Positions 50,845-59,283 of a stretch of DNA of 64,000 bases are shown here, piece by piece. This DNA comes from Lentisphaerae bacterium ADurb.Bin242 (GTDB lineage Bacteria > Verrucomicrobiota > Lentisphaeria > Victivallales > UBA1829). A program made the position numbers and the translations under genes. A model generated the notes under the pieces. The model ran no database searches, was not told the origin of the DNA, and worked only from the letters and a program-made list of their open reading frames with translations. The stretch covers positions 21,825 to 85,824 of the forward strand of contig MWCA01000008.1 of NCBI GenBank assembly GCA_002069785.1, in the 5' to 3' direction. How positions within the stretch are numbered: position 1 is the first letter of the stretch; each line of letters begins with the position of its first letter.

Positions 50845-52435
50845 GGTGCTGGCTGTCGATGATGAAAAATTCAATTTGCTTTTGCTGAAATCCTGTCTGA
50901 AGGGTGAAAAATACGAACTGACCACCTGCGCAAATGCACTGGAAACGCTCAACGAATTCAAAAAAAAGGAATTCGATGTCATCCTTCTGGACATCCTCAT
51001 GGCGGGGATCAACGGCTTTGAGGCGCGCAAACTGATCCGCGAAATCAACAAGGAGGTGCCGATCATCTTCCTGACCTCCATGGTGGATGACATCAACAGC
51101 ACCCTTCTCAACCAGCTGGCCGACGATCAGTACAGCTATTACATGAACAAGTCGTTCAACAAAACGACGCTCATGAAGAAAATCGACCAGGCGGTTTCCG
51201 TCTACCGCGAATTTCACGCGACCAACCTGTATTACCAGCAGCTGGAAGACAACCTGACCCTCGCCGGAGATGTTCAGAAAATCCTGCTCCCCGGCTGGTG
51301 CTCCCTTTCCAGCCAGATGCTCATTTCCTATCTCTACACGCCGGCCATGAAAGTCAGCGGAGACATGCTGGAGCTGGTCCGCCTGGACGAAAACCGGACC
51401 CTGTTTTTCATCGGAGACATCGCGGGACACGGCGTTCAGGCGGCTCTCTACATGAGCGCGGTCCAGTCGTTCCTGAAAGCGCTTCTGTTCATGGGGGCCG
51501 GCACCGTGGCGCCCCACACCATCCTGAACGGGATCGAAAACTTTTTCCGGAACGACCTGGGCAGCAAGAACTACATGACCTGCACCGTGGCGATCTTCGA
51601 CTTCCAGAAGAACCATCTTTCCTTCCAGAGCGCGGGCCATCCCAACACGATCTGCTGTTTCCCGGACAAGGGAGAAGCCCGGTTCATCGATCTGAAAAAC
51701 ATAGGGGGGCTTCCGGTCGGCCTGGCGAGGGAAAACCATTACAAGCAGGAAGACACGGTGGAGTACGATTTCCAGGACAACAGCATTTTCGTGATTTACA
51801 CGGACGGAATCCTGGACCTGAACAACAGTTCCGGAGACTCGGTCGACAATGAAACGTTCCTCTCGCTCCTGGGGCCGCTCTCCGTGGAATCGGACGTGGT
51901 GTCGATCCCGTTCCGGATACGCCATGCGCTGGAACAGATCGGGTATGACATCGTTTCGGACGACATCTGCATCGCGGCCATCCAGAAGCAGGTCAAACAG
52001 AGCCGTGAAATGCAGCTGGTCATCGCCGCCGACACGGCGGAAGTCACCCCGTGCGTCGTGGCTTTCTCCAAATTCGTGGCGGAGCTCTTCCATTCCGAAC
52101 TCGCCACCAGGGTGGAAATGCTTCTCAGCGAGTTCCTCAACAACGTCATTGTCCACGGGCTCGAATCGCGCCGCCACACCCACACGGACATCTTCATCCG
52201 TCTGACCGCCCTGAACGACGGAGTCCGCATCCGGGTCATGGACAGGGGAAAGGAATGGCAATGCAGCCCGGCTGTTTACTCGTCCTCAGAGGAACTCCTG
52301 GAACGCCAGAACGCGGAACGCGCCACCTCCGGACGCGGGATCCCCATCATCCACAGCATCGCCTCCTCCATCACCCGGAATCACTATTTCGGATTGAATG
52401 AAACGATCTTCCTCGTCAAAAACAAAGAGAAATGA
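50828..52435 (+). CDS. Response regulator with SpoIIE-type phosphatase and anti-sigma-type HATPase domains
   Basis: 535 residues with three domains. Receiver (1-125): Asp11/Asp12, phospho-Asp55 (VILLDILMAG), Thr83, Lys108. PP2C/SpoIIE phosphatase (about 140-387): metal residues in SGDMLEL (Asp179), GDIAGHG (Asp197), YTDG (Asp326) and SDD (378-379). HATPase_c of the RsbW/SpoIIAB kind (about 395-533): EFLNNVIVHG (435-444), VMDRGK, SGRGIPII. Phosphorylation of the receiver would set the balance between dephosphorylating and phosphorylating (or binding) a STAS protein. The obvious client is the STAS protein at 42077-42412. Overlaps the upstream gene by 17 bp. Confidence 0.93.
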   Translation: MEKLIKVLAVDDEKFNLLLLKSCLKGEKYELTTCANALETLNEFKKKEFDVILLDILMAGINGFEARKLIREINKEVPIIFLTSMVDDINSTLLNQLADDQYSYYMNKSFNKTTLMKKIDQAVSVYREFHATNLYYQQLEDNLTLAGDVQKILLPGWCSLSSQMLISYLYTPAMKVSGDMLELVRLDENRTLFFIGDIAGHGVQAALYMSAVQSFLKALLFMGAGTVAPHTILNGIENFFRNDLGSKNYMTCTVAIFDFQKNHLSFQSAGHPNTICCFPDKGEARFIDLKNIGGLPVGLARENHYKQEDTVEYDFQDNSIFVIYTDGILDLNNSSGDSVDNETFLSLLGPLSVESDVVSIPFRIRHALEQIGYDIVSDDICIAAIQKQVKQSREMQLVIAADTAEVTPCVVAFSKFVAELFHSELATRVEMLLSEFLNNVIVHGLESRRHTHTDIFIRLTALNDGVRIRVMDRGKEWQCSPAVYSSSEELLERQNAERATSGRGIPIIHSIASSITRNHYFGLNETIFLVKNKEK

Positions 52436-52467
52436 AAACCTTTTTCACCCGGAATCACTTTGGAAGG

Positions 52468-52497
52468 TTGATTTTTCAGGACGGAAAGATATATTAT
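52468..52497 (+). promoter_or_regulatory. Internal promoter before the Hpt gene
   Basis: TTGATT (52468-52473) and TATATT (52490-52495), 16-bp spacing (or TATTAT at 52492-52497, 18 bp). It lies just after the Rec-SpoIIE gene and supports the later start for the Hpt protein. Confidence 0.55.
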
Positions 52498-52572
52498 AGA
52501 GATGAAGGGTTTCCTTCCTGTTTCTTCGACCATGACACGGAATTTTCAAGCAATCTGTTTCCGGAGGCTGTA

Positions 52573-52884
52573 ATGAAAGACCTGATCAGAGAGTATGTCA
52601 AACTCAACCTCGGCATCGACGACAATGAAACCTTTGAATTGCTGTATGAAAATTATCTGGAAACCGTTGCGGACTGCATCGGAAAAATAGAAAAAGCCCT
52701 GAACGAAAAAAATGCCGTTGAACTTCGGTATGCGGCCCATGCGCTCAAAGGCTGTTCGGCAAATATCGGGGCGGAAGACATCCGGCGTGCCAGCTACGAC
52801 ATCGAAATGGCTGCAAAAAATGAAAATCTGGAACTGTGCACAACTCCCTTTGAAGAAGTCAAAGGATTGCAAAAACGGTTGTGA
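52573..52884 (+). CDS. Histidine phosphotransfer (Hpt) protein
   Basis: 103 residues, a four-helix Hpt module with the phospho-acceptor His56 in YAAHALKGCSANIGA. I place the start at 52573, which has GGAGG 5 bp upstream; the frame is open to 52432, but the extra 47 residues look unlike any domain and contain an internal promoter. The protein would carry phosphate from a hybrid kinase receiver to another receiver. The neighbouring Rec-SpoIIE-HATPase protein is a natural recipient; the hybrid kinase at 5544-10604 is a possible donor. Confidence 0.85.
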   Translation: MKDLIREYVKLNLGIDDNETFELLYENYLETVADCIGKIEKALNEKNAVELRYAAHALKGCSANIGAEDIRRASYDIEMAAKNENLELCTTPFEEVKGLQKRL

Positions 52885-52918
52885 ACTTTTCCGCAATTTT
52901 AAAAATCCAAGAGTCATT

Positions 52919-53707
52919 ATGGCAGATTCCCGCAACGAAGTTTCCCGTGTTGCTCCCGTTTCCGGAGACAAATCCAAAAAATCGGCGGTGGCCCTCAGCC
53001 AGACGCAGAGGGCGATCATTATCAACGCAATCAAAAGCAGAAGCAATAACCGCCGGATCTCGCAAGTCAACCTGAAACTGTTCTTCTGGCGCTTCACGAT
53101 CAATTCGACCAAAGCGGTCAAGCGGTTCTGCGACGTTGTGATCTCTCTGGCGGCGCTGCTGATGCTGTCCCCCTTCTTCCTGATCCTCGGGATCGCCATC
53201 CGGATGGAATCCAGGGGCAGCGTGATTTACCGGCAGACACGGGTGGGAAAAGACGGCCGCCATTTCTCTTTCTACAAATTCCGTTCCATGTATTCCAACG
53301 CGGACCAGATCAAAAAACAGCTCATGGCTCAGAACGAGTCCGGGGACGGCGTCATCTTCAAAATGAAAAAAGATCCCCGCATCACCCGGATCGGGCGGTT
53401 TATCCGCAAATTCAGCATCGACGAACTGCCGCAGCTTTTCAATGTCATCATCGGCGATATGAGCCTGGTCGGTCCCCGTCCGCCCACCCCGGACGAAGTG
53501 GCCCATTATACGCTGGAGGAACGGAAGCGTCTTCATGTGCTTCCGGGGATCACCTGTACCTGGCAGGTCTCCGGACGGAGCGACATCCCCTTCAAAAAAC
53601 AGGTCGAACTGGATAAAAAATACATCAGCAGCCAAAGCCTCTGGAGCGATTTCGTCATCCTCCTGAAAACGATTCCGGCTGTATTCACCGGACGGGGGGC
53701 CTACTGA
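52919..53707 (+). CDS. Phosphoglycosyltransferase (bacterial sugar transferase, WbaP/WcaJ-like)
   Basis: 262 residues, the short form. After a basic N-terminal tail (1-60) comes the re-entrant membrane helix (about 70-95, [19 protein letters not shown]), then [14 protein letters not shown] (117-129, containing the catalytic acidic region), [20 protein letters not shown] (163-182), [10 protein letters not shown] and [12 protein letters not shown] (209-220). It transfers the first sugar-1-phosphate from a nucleotide sugar to undecaprenyl phosphate and so starts the repeat unit. The start at 52919 has only a weak ribosome site. Confidence 0.93.
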   Translation: MADSRNEVSRVAPVSGDKSKKSAVALSQTQRAIIINAIKSRSNNRRISQVNLKLFFWRFTINSTKAVKRFCDVVISLAALLMLSPFFLILGIAIRMESRGSVIYRQTRVGKDGRHFSFYKFRSMYSNADQIKKQLMAQNESGDGVIFKMKKDPRITRIGRFIRKFSIDELPQLFNVIIGDMSLVGPRPPTPDEVAHYTLEERKRLHVLPGITCTWQVSGRSDIPFKKQVELDKKYISSQSLWSDFVILLKTIPAVFTGRGAY

Positions 53708-53708
53708 C

Positions 53709-55100
53709 ATGAAAGCATTCATCAACTGTCATCACGACAATATGGACTGGGTGGAGCAGTTTCTCCCCGGGGAAAACCCTTATCTCCTCCCGGTCGTGAA
53801 CAAACCCCTCATCGAATACTGGCTCGACTTCTGTTCCATGATCGGGATCACCGACATCATGGTCATCGATTCCGAATACGACGTGCGCCTGGAAATCTTC
53901 CTTGGCACCGGAACGAAGTGGAATCTGAAGGTCCAGTATCTCGGAGACAACACCAATTCCGAGTGCGCCCCGTTTCTTCTCCATCACAGGGCTTTTCTCG
54001 AGGACGGCCATCCGGTCATGGTTTTCAACGGACTTTTCTTTCAGCACTACAACCGCAATTCGCTCCCGGATCTGGATGTGCTCCTCCAGCCGGGCACCCC
54101 GCCCATTCTTTCCGGGGACGGAATGATGGTCTTCGCCGCCGGGGAGCTCCGGCGGATCGAAGAGTGCCGGATCACACAGCTTTCCAGCATCCGCCATTAC
54201 TACCACCTGAACCAGTTCATCCTTCAGGAGGAGTGCGACCATTACGTCATTCCGGGATACAAGATCGAGAACGGCATCTACACCGGCATGAACAACGTGA
54301 TCCCGCCGAATTGCACGATTCATCCGCCGGCAGTCCTCGGCAACAACGTCAGCCTGGGCACGAAATGCGTCCTCACGGGAGGAGCGCTCCTCGGGGAGAA
54401 CGTGATCGTGGACAGCCGTTCCGTCATCGGGGAAAGCGTGATCATGCCCAACACCTACATCGGGTCGGACCTCGAGTTCATCGGAAAGATCGTCTCGCAC
54501 AATTCCGTGATCGATCCGGAAACGGACACCGTCGTCAATCTCCTGGACGCACAGCTGGCCGGCGAACTGGTCCTTTCCGGACGGCGCCAGCACAGTTTCG
54601 GACGTTTCTGCGGCTGGCTCTGCACGGTATTCATGCTCCTTTTCATGCTCGGTCCCTATTTTTTCTTCCTGATCCTGGGCGTGCGGTCGGCCGGAAAAAA
54701 GAAAATCTTCTCCTGCGGCAAAAAGCCGCTCTCCCGCTCCACCTCGTATCACTTTTATCCGGAATGCGTCGACCTGCCGGTTTACCGTTATTTCAAAGCC
54801 CTTTCCCTGGACAAGGTTCCGATGCTGTTTCAGGTCCTGCGCTGGAAGATGCGCCTCGTCGGAGATTACCCCTATGACGCCGAAGAGCCCGGGACCGAGG
54901 ATTTCATCCGCCGGAACTATCAGAACTATCAGCCCGGCGCCTTCTGGCTTTCCGAACTCCATCATACGGAAGAAAATTTCCTCTCCATTCTCATCGACGA
55001 CCTTTACTTTGAACACAATCATTCTCTTTCGCTGGAATTCGCCACCATTGTCCGCTGCCTCATCGGAAGACTCCTTGGCAATCATGTCGATGCAAAATAA
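53709..55100 (+). CDS. Fused degenerate nucleotidyltransferase, left-handed beta-helix and phosphoglycosyltransferase-like protein
   Basis: 463 residues. Residues 1-110 resemble a sugar nucleotidyltransferase fold (LLPVVNKPLIEYWLDFCSMI) but lack the GGxGTR signature. Residues about 195-290 show hexapeptide-like repeats (IHPPAVLGNNVSLGTKCVL, VIGESVIMPNTYIG). Residues 298-457 align end to end with the preceding phosphoglycosyltransferase: the membrane helix (GRFCGWLCTVFMLLFMLGPY), SLDKVPMLFQVLRWKMRLVG (366-385) and QPGAFWLSELHH; but the catalytic FYKFRSM..AD segment has become SYHFYPECVD. It therefore seems to be a non-catalytic partner or scaffold of the active enzyme one base downstream of which it starts. 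Confidence 0.75.
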   Translation: MKAFINCHHDNMDWVEQFLPGENPYLLPVVNKPLIEYWLDFCSMIGITDIMVIDSEYDVRLEIFLGTGTKWNLKVQYLGDNTNSECAPFLLHHRAFLEDGHPVMVFNGLFFQHYNRNSLPDLDVLLQPGTPPILSGDGMMVFAAGELRRIEECRITQLSSIRHYYHLNQFILQEECDHYVIPGYKIENGIYTGMNNVIPPNCTIHPPAVLGNNVSLGTKCVLTGGALLGENVIVDSRSVIGESVIMPNTYIGSDLEFIGKIVSHNSVIDPETDTVVNLLDAQLAGELVLSGRRQHSFGRFCGWLCTVFMLLFMLGPYFFFLILGVRSAGKKKIFSCGKKPLSRSTSYHFYPECVDLPVYRYFKALSLDKVPMLFQVLRWKMRLVGDYPYDAEEPGTEDFIRRNYQNYQPGAFWLSELHHTEENFLSILIDDLYFEHNHSLSLEFATIVRCLIGRLLGNHVDAK

Positions 55101-56208
55101 CACTCCGGACTCCAAGCGTTTCACTCTCTGCGCAGATCCTTCCACGGAAGCCATGCTCACGGAAATCATGAAACAAGTGGCGGAGGATATCTCCCGGCTC
55201 CCCGCGGCGGGTTCCATCCGTTCAGTCCTTCTCGGCGGAGGATACGGCCGCGCCGAAGGCGGAGTCTTCCGGACCCCGGACGGAGCCGCGCACCTTTACA
55301 ACGACATGGATTTTTTCGTCATTTCGCAGGACATTTCCGCCGCCCGCCGGAAACAGATCGACGCCGAACTCGAATCCGTCCGGCGGAAATGGGCTGAAAA
55401 ACTCGGAATCGACGTGGATTTCAGCCGCGCCCGGACCCGGAAGTCCCTCCGCGACGTCTCCCGGACGCTGATGTATCAGGAACTTCAGGCGGGGCATAAA
55501 GTGGTCTTCGGCAGTTCCGACGCGTTCGCCCTGCTGCCGGAACCGGATTTTTCCGCCATTCCTTTTTCCGAAGGAGCCCGCCTCCTGATGAACCGCGGGG
55601 CCGGTCTGCTTCTGGCCTGGAACCGCCTCCGGGAAAAACAGGAACTCGACGGCGAAGACAATGATTTTGTCATCCGCAATATTTATAAAGCCGTCTTCGG
55701 ATGCGGCGACGCAATGCTGATCCGGCGGAATCTTTACTGCGCCGGAGTCGAAGCCCGACTGAAATGTCTGGAATCCCTTCCGGAACTGCCGGAGGATCTT
55801 GCAAAGTATTACAGGGACGCCCTGGCCTTCAAATCGCTTCCATACCGCGAGAAACGCGAAAACCTTCTCGAGAAATGGAGCGCGGCCCGTTCCCTGTGGC
55901 TCCGGACGGTCGCGGCATTTTTTCTGGGCGGGACCGGCGAGAAAACAGACGCTTCCACGGTTTCGTCCGTTATCCTTTCCTCCCCGGTCGCCGAGGAAGG
56001 AACCCCCCTCCGGAATTTTCTCCTGAACGGAATTGCCTTCCGCCTCGGATGGAGGGAAATCCGCTGGCTCTCCCACCCGCGCAAGATGTTATTGGCACAC
56101 CTTTACAATTTTTTGCTTGCAATTCCCGGAATGCAAGGATATATTAGTAACAGTACCGCCGCCATAGACCCATCCACATGGCTTCGAATATGGAACCGAT
56201 TTAACTAA
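55084..56208 (+). CDS. Pol beta-type nucleotidyltransferase-like protein
   Basis: About 374 residues, cytoplasmic. The first 120 residues carry a nucleotidyltransferase signature: LLGGGYGRAEGG followed by YNDMDFFVIS (Gly-Gly ... Asp-x-Asp) and a third acidic position in GIDVDFSRA. The rest is helical and unassigned. Such enzymes transfer NMP to proteins, sugars or antibiotics; its substrate is unknown. It is sited between the degenerate fusion protein (17-bp overlap) and wzz, so a role in making or regulating the polymer is likely. The start may be 55084 or 55090. Confidence 0.72.
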   Translation: MSMQNNTPDSKRFTLCADPSTEAMLTEIMKQVAEDISRLPAAGSIRSVLLGGGYGRAEGGVFRTPDGAAHLYNDMDFFVISQDISAARRKQIDAELESVRRKWAEKLGIDVDFSRARTRKSLRDVSRTLMYQELQAGHKVVFGSSDAFALLPEPDFSAIPFSEGARLLMNRGAGLLLAWNRLREKQELDGEDNDFVIRNIYKAVFGCGDAMLIRRNLYCAGVEARLKCLESLPELPEDLAKYYRDALAFKSLPYREKRENLLEKWSAARSLWLRTVAAFFLGGTGEKTDASTVSSVILSSPVAEEGTPLRNFLLNGIAFRLGWREIRWLSHPRKMLLAHLYNFLLAIPGMQGYISNSTAAIDPSTWLRIWNRFN

Positions 56209-56223
56209 AAGCGTAGCCAGGAA

Positions 56224-58236
56224 ATGGATAAATTCCCGAAAAACCCCGTAAACCATGTGGAAAACGATGGGAATGAACTGGTCCGAAAGGTCGATCCGAG
56301 AGTCCTGTTCCTGAGTCTGCGTGCCTATCTGCCGTATCTGCTTCTGGGTCTGGTCGGACTTCTCATTTTTCTGACTTTCCTTCTTATTTTCGTCACCCGG
56401 AATTCCATGACCAACTGGACGGCGGTGGCCAAGCTGTTCCACCAGACCCGCTCGGACAGAGTTCCGTCTTTCTACAAGCAGCTGGATTCCAAATCCATCG
56501 CGGAACTGGTCGGAACCCACGGAACCCTGCGGCGGGCGGCGCAGCGCCTCAACCTCAAACCGAGCGAAATCGCATCCCAGTTGAGCCTTGTCGTGGTCGA
56601 AACAGACAAAAACAAGCCCAACATCATCATGATCACCGCTCAAAACAACAAGCCGAAAATGGCGGCTGAAATCGCAAACGCCGTGGCGGAAGCCGGCGTC
56701 GAGGAGTACATCGAGCTGCAGAACAGCACCCTCAAGTCCATGCTGAACGAGCGCAAACGCCGCAAGGCGCAGCTGCTCACGGAAATCACCGCCCTCGAAA
56801 CGGAAATCTCCACCTATACTTCCAAAACGACTTCCTTCCCGCCCGATGAAGAGGTGAAATATCTCAGAAGCGTCATTTCCGAACTGCTGCTCAAAGTTCA
56901 AAATGCACACACCAAAGCCTCGGAACTCAGGGTCAAAATCGAGGAAATCCAGAAAAATCTGAAGGTGGTCGATAAAGAAATCCAGTATATGCACAAGGTG
57001 CATGGAAACGACCAGTCCGAGCTGCACAAAATGAAAAAAGAACTGCTTCGTCTTCAGCAGCTTTATACTCCCAAAAACCCGAAAGTCATCAATTTCGCGG
57101 AGGAAGTCCAGAACCGGGAAAAACTGATCAGCAGCGCGCCGCAGACTCCGGATGAAATCATCTATTCCTTCAATCAGGTATACCTCTCGCTCCAGGAAAA
57201 TCTGATTCTTACCACGATCGACCTCAAGGGGTGTCTTCAGAATATTGCGGATTACCAGGTCCAGCTGGACAAGGCGCGGGAGGAATCCATCCAGACTCTC
57301 AAACGAATGCCGGCCTATAACGAGCTTTCCCGCAAAATCGAATCGCTGAAAAACAGCATACGCCAGCTGGAAACCAGCATCAATGATCTGGATTTCCTCC
57401 TGAATTCCACCATCCCGGACCTTTCCATTCTGGAGGTTGCTGTCCCGCCGCGGGCTCCGAATCGGCGGAATATCTATCTGCTGGCGGTTTTTCTCTCCTT
57501 TTTCATCATCTGCGGTCTGGCGGTGGTAGTGCTGTTCTACGAAATTTTCTTCGGCAAAATCAAATCCGTCCAGGAAATGAAACTGATCACAAGCGGAGAT
57601 ATTCTGGGAGAAATCCCCTCTGAAACCCATCCGAAAATCGGCGAGCCCGCGGTACAGTCCGCCATGCTCGCCTCCTTCAATGCCCTGACAACGGCGCTGG
57701 AAGAGAAGAAAATGCTGTTCGTCGGCGAACTGGATGAGACCGACTGCTCTGAAAAAACAATGGGATACTGGCTTGAACATTTCGGCGTCACCGGAATCAA
57801 AACCTTCCGGCTGAAAATCGTTCCGTCCAAGCTTCGTGAAAAGTTTCATTTTCCAAACGCAAAAGAGCCTCAGCGCGCACCGTATGAGGAGGAACTCATC
57901 TGCATCGAAAAATTCGCCAACCGCGGAATTTTCGTCCACAGCGATGACCTGTTTCTCGCCCCCGCGGAGTGCAATCTTCTGCAAGCCGACCTTTCCTTGC
58001 TCGAGAACCACTACGACCTGCTCATTCTCGAACTGGCGGAGCCCTGTTCCAATTCAGGCCAGCTGTTCGCGCAAATCTCCTCCCTTGCGGATTACTCCGT
58101 CCTCTTCGCGCTTTTCAACCAGAGCCAAAAAGAAACGCTCCGTCAACTGATCCAGGGAAAATCGGAAGAATCGGAGAAAGAGAAAAAAATGGGGGTTATC
58201 CTGCTTGGCGTCACACCCCCGTATTGGAGGGCATGA
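56224..58236 (+). CDS. Wzz/GumC-type polysaccharide co-polymerase with inactive kinase-like tail
   Basis: 670 residues. Membrane helix 1 (about 35-58), a periplasmic domain with long coiled coils (about 165-390, KRRKAQLLTEITALETEIS; ELHKMKKELLRLQQLY), the Pro-rich VAVPPRAPNRR before helix 2 (about 417-443). The cytoplasmic C-terminus (450-670) is laid out like a BY-kinase domain (YDLLILELAEP in place of Walker B), but where Walker A belongs there is LFVGELDETDCSEKTMG, so no ATP binding is expected. It would set chain length and bridge to Wza. Follows the nucleotidyltransferase gene after 15 bp. Confidence 0.85.
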   Translation: MDKFPKNPVNHVENDGNELVRKVDPRVLFLSLRAYLPYLLLGLVGLLIFLTFLLIFVTRNSMTNWTAVAKLFHQTRSDRVPSFYKQLDSKSIAELVGTHGTLRRAAQRLNLKPSEIASQLSLVVVETDKNKPNIIMITAQNNKPKMAAEIANAVAEAGVEEYIELQNSTLKSMLNERKRRKAQLLTEITALETEISTYTSKTTSFPPDEEVKYLRSVISELLLKVQNAHTKASELRVKIEEIQKNLKVVDKEIQYMHKVHGNDQSELHKMKKELLRLQQLYTPKNPKVINFAEEVQNREKLISSAPQTPDEIIYSFNQVYLSLQENLILTTIDLKGCLQNIADYQVQLDKAREESIQTLKRMPAYNELSRKIESLKNSIRQLETSINDLDFLLNSTIPDLSILEVAVPPRAPNRRNIYLLAVFLSFFIICGLAVVVLFYEIFFGKIKSVQEMKLITSGDILGEIPSETHPKIGEPAVQSAMLASFNALTTALEEKKMLFVGELDETDCSEKTMGYWLEHFGVTGIKTFRLKIVPSKLREKFHFPNAKEPQRAPYEEELICIEKFANRGIFVHSDDLFLAPAECNLLQADLSLLENHYDLLILELAEPCSNSGQLFAQISSLADYSVLFALFNQSQKETLRQLIQGKSEESEKEKKMGVILLGVTPPYWRA

Positions 58237-58239
58237 TCC

Positions 58240-59280
58240 ATGGCGGGCAGATTTTCATCGATTCTTTCAGCCGTTTTTCTTTTGATTCTGGCGGCATCCT
58301 GTTCTTCCAACGTATCCGACTTTCCCGAAATTCCGGACATTGCGGAAATCGGGGAACGCGCACCGCTTTCCGAAGAGGCGCAGGAGCGTCAGCGCAGCGA
58401 TCTCATTGCCCTGGGAAAGGAACCGTTCCCGCCTTATCTGATCAATTCCGGGGATATTTTCTGGCTCAAGGTATATGACCACCCGGATCTTGATATTCTG
58501 GACACGGTCGTAACGCCGGACGGCTATCTGGTGGTCGGACTGATCGGCCCGGTGAAAGTGGCCAATATAACGATTTCCGACGCCACCGCGAAAATCGAAA
58601 AACAGCTTCGGGAATACATCAAGGAGCCCAAAGTCTCCCTCTTTCCGCGCACCATCAACAGCCAGCTGGCGACCCTTGCCGGAAAAGTGCAGAAATCCGG
58701 GCGCTTCCCCGTCAATGCGGACATGCGGCTTGCCGACCTGGTATCCCTCGGGCAGGGATTCCCGAACAACATGGACGACGGCCGCCAGATGGAGCTGAGC
58801 GACCTGAACGCCTCGCTGCTCATCCGGAACGGAAAAGTCCTCCCGGTCGACTTCAACAAGGCCATGCAGGGGGACCCGCTGCACAACCTCCGCATCCATG
58901 GCGGAGATTATATCTGGATCGCCTCGCGGACCAACCGCCTTGTCAGCATCATGGGGGAAGTGTACGAACCCAAGTACGTCACCTGGTATGAGAATACAGG
59001 CATCCTGGAAGTCATCACCAGCGCCAGAGGCCTGAAAGACGAACATTCCTCCAATGTCATCGTCATCCGCGGCGGCATCGGCAATCCCACCATCTACCGG
59101 GTGGACCTGGATGGAATCCTCTCCGGCAAGAAGCCCAATCCGGGACTCAAGCCCGGCGATATCGTCTATGTTCCAAAGGATGGGCTTTCCGAATACAACG
59201 TATTCATCAAGAAGCTCCTCCCGACCGGACAGTTGATCAACCTCATCATCTCCCCGGGGAGTTTCCTCCTGGGCTACTGA
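58240..59280 (+). CDS. Wza-type polysaccharide export lipoprotein
   Basis: 346 residues. Signal peptide with lipobox LAASC (Cys21). The mature part has the Poly_export domain (YLINSGDIFWLKVYDHPDL, VTPDGYLVVGLIGPVKVANI) and SLBB-type repeats (TLAGKVQKSGRFPVNADMRL; SIMGEVYEPKYVTWYENTG), ending with LKPGDIVYVPKDG and a hydrophobic tail. It forms the outer-membrane export channel. The C-terminus is short and contains no long amphipathic helix that I can recognise. It begins 3 bp after wzz. Confidence 0.92.
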   Translation: MAGRFSSILSAVFLLILAASCSSNVSDFPEIPDIAEIGERAPLSEEAQERQRSDLIALGKEPFPPYLINSGDIFWLKVYDHPDLDILDTVVTPDGYLVVGLIGPVKVANITISDATAKIEKQLREYIKEPKVSLFPRTINSQLATLAGKVQKSGRFPVNADMRLADLVSLGQGFPNNMDDGRQMELSDLNASLLIRNGKVLPVDFNKAMQGDPLHNLRIHGGDYIWIASRTNRLVSIMGEVYEPKYVTWYENTGILEVITSARGLKDEHSSNVIVIRGGIGNPTIYRVDLDGILSGKKPNPGLKPGDIVYVPKDGLSEYNVFIKKLLPTGQLINLIISPGSFLLGY

Positions 59281-59283
59281 TTT

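Noticed and set aside
52432..52572. 47-residue N-terminal extension of the Hpt protein overlapping the preceding gene
   Set aside because: A promoter and a strong GGAGG site lie inside this stretch, and the residues do not resemble any domain.
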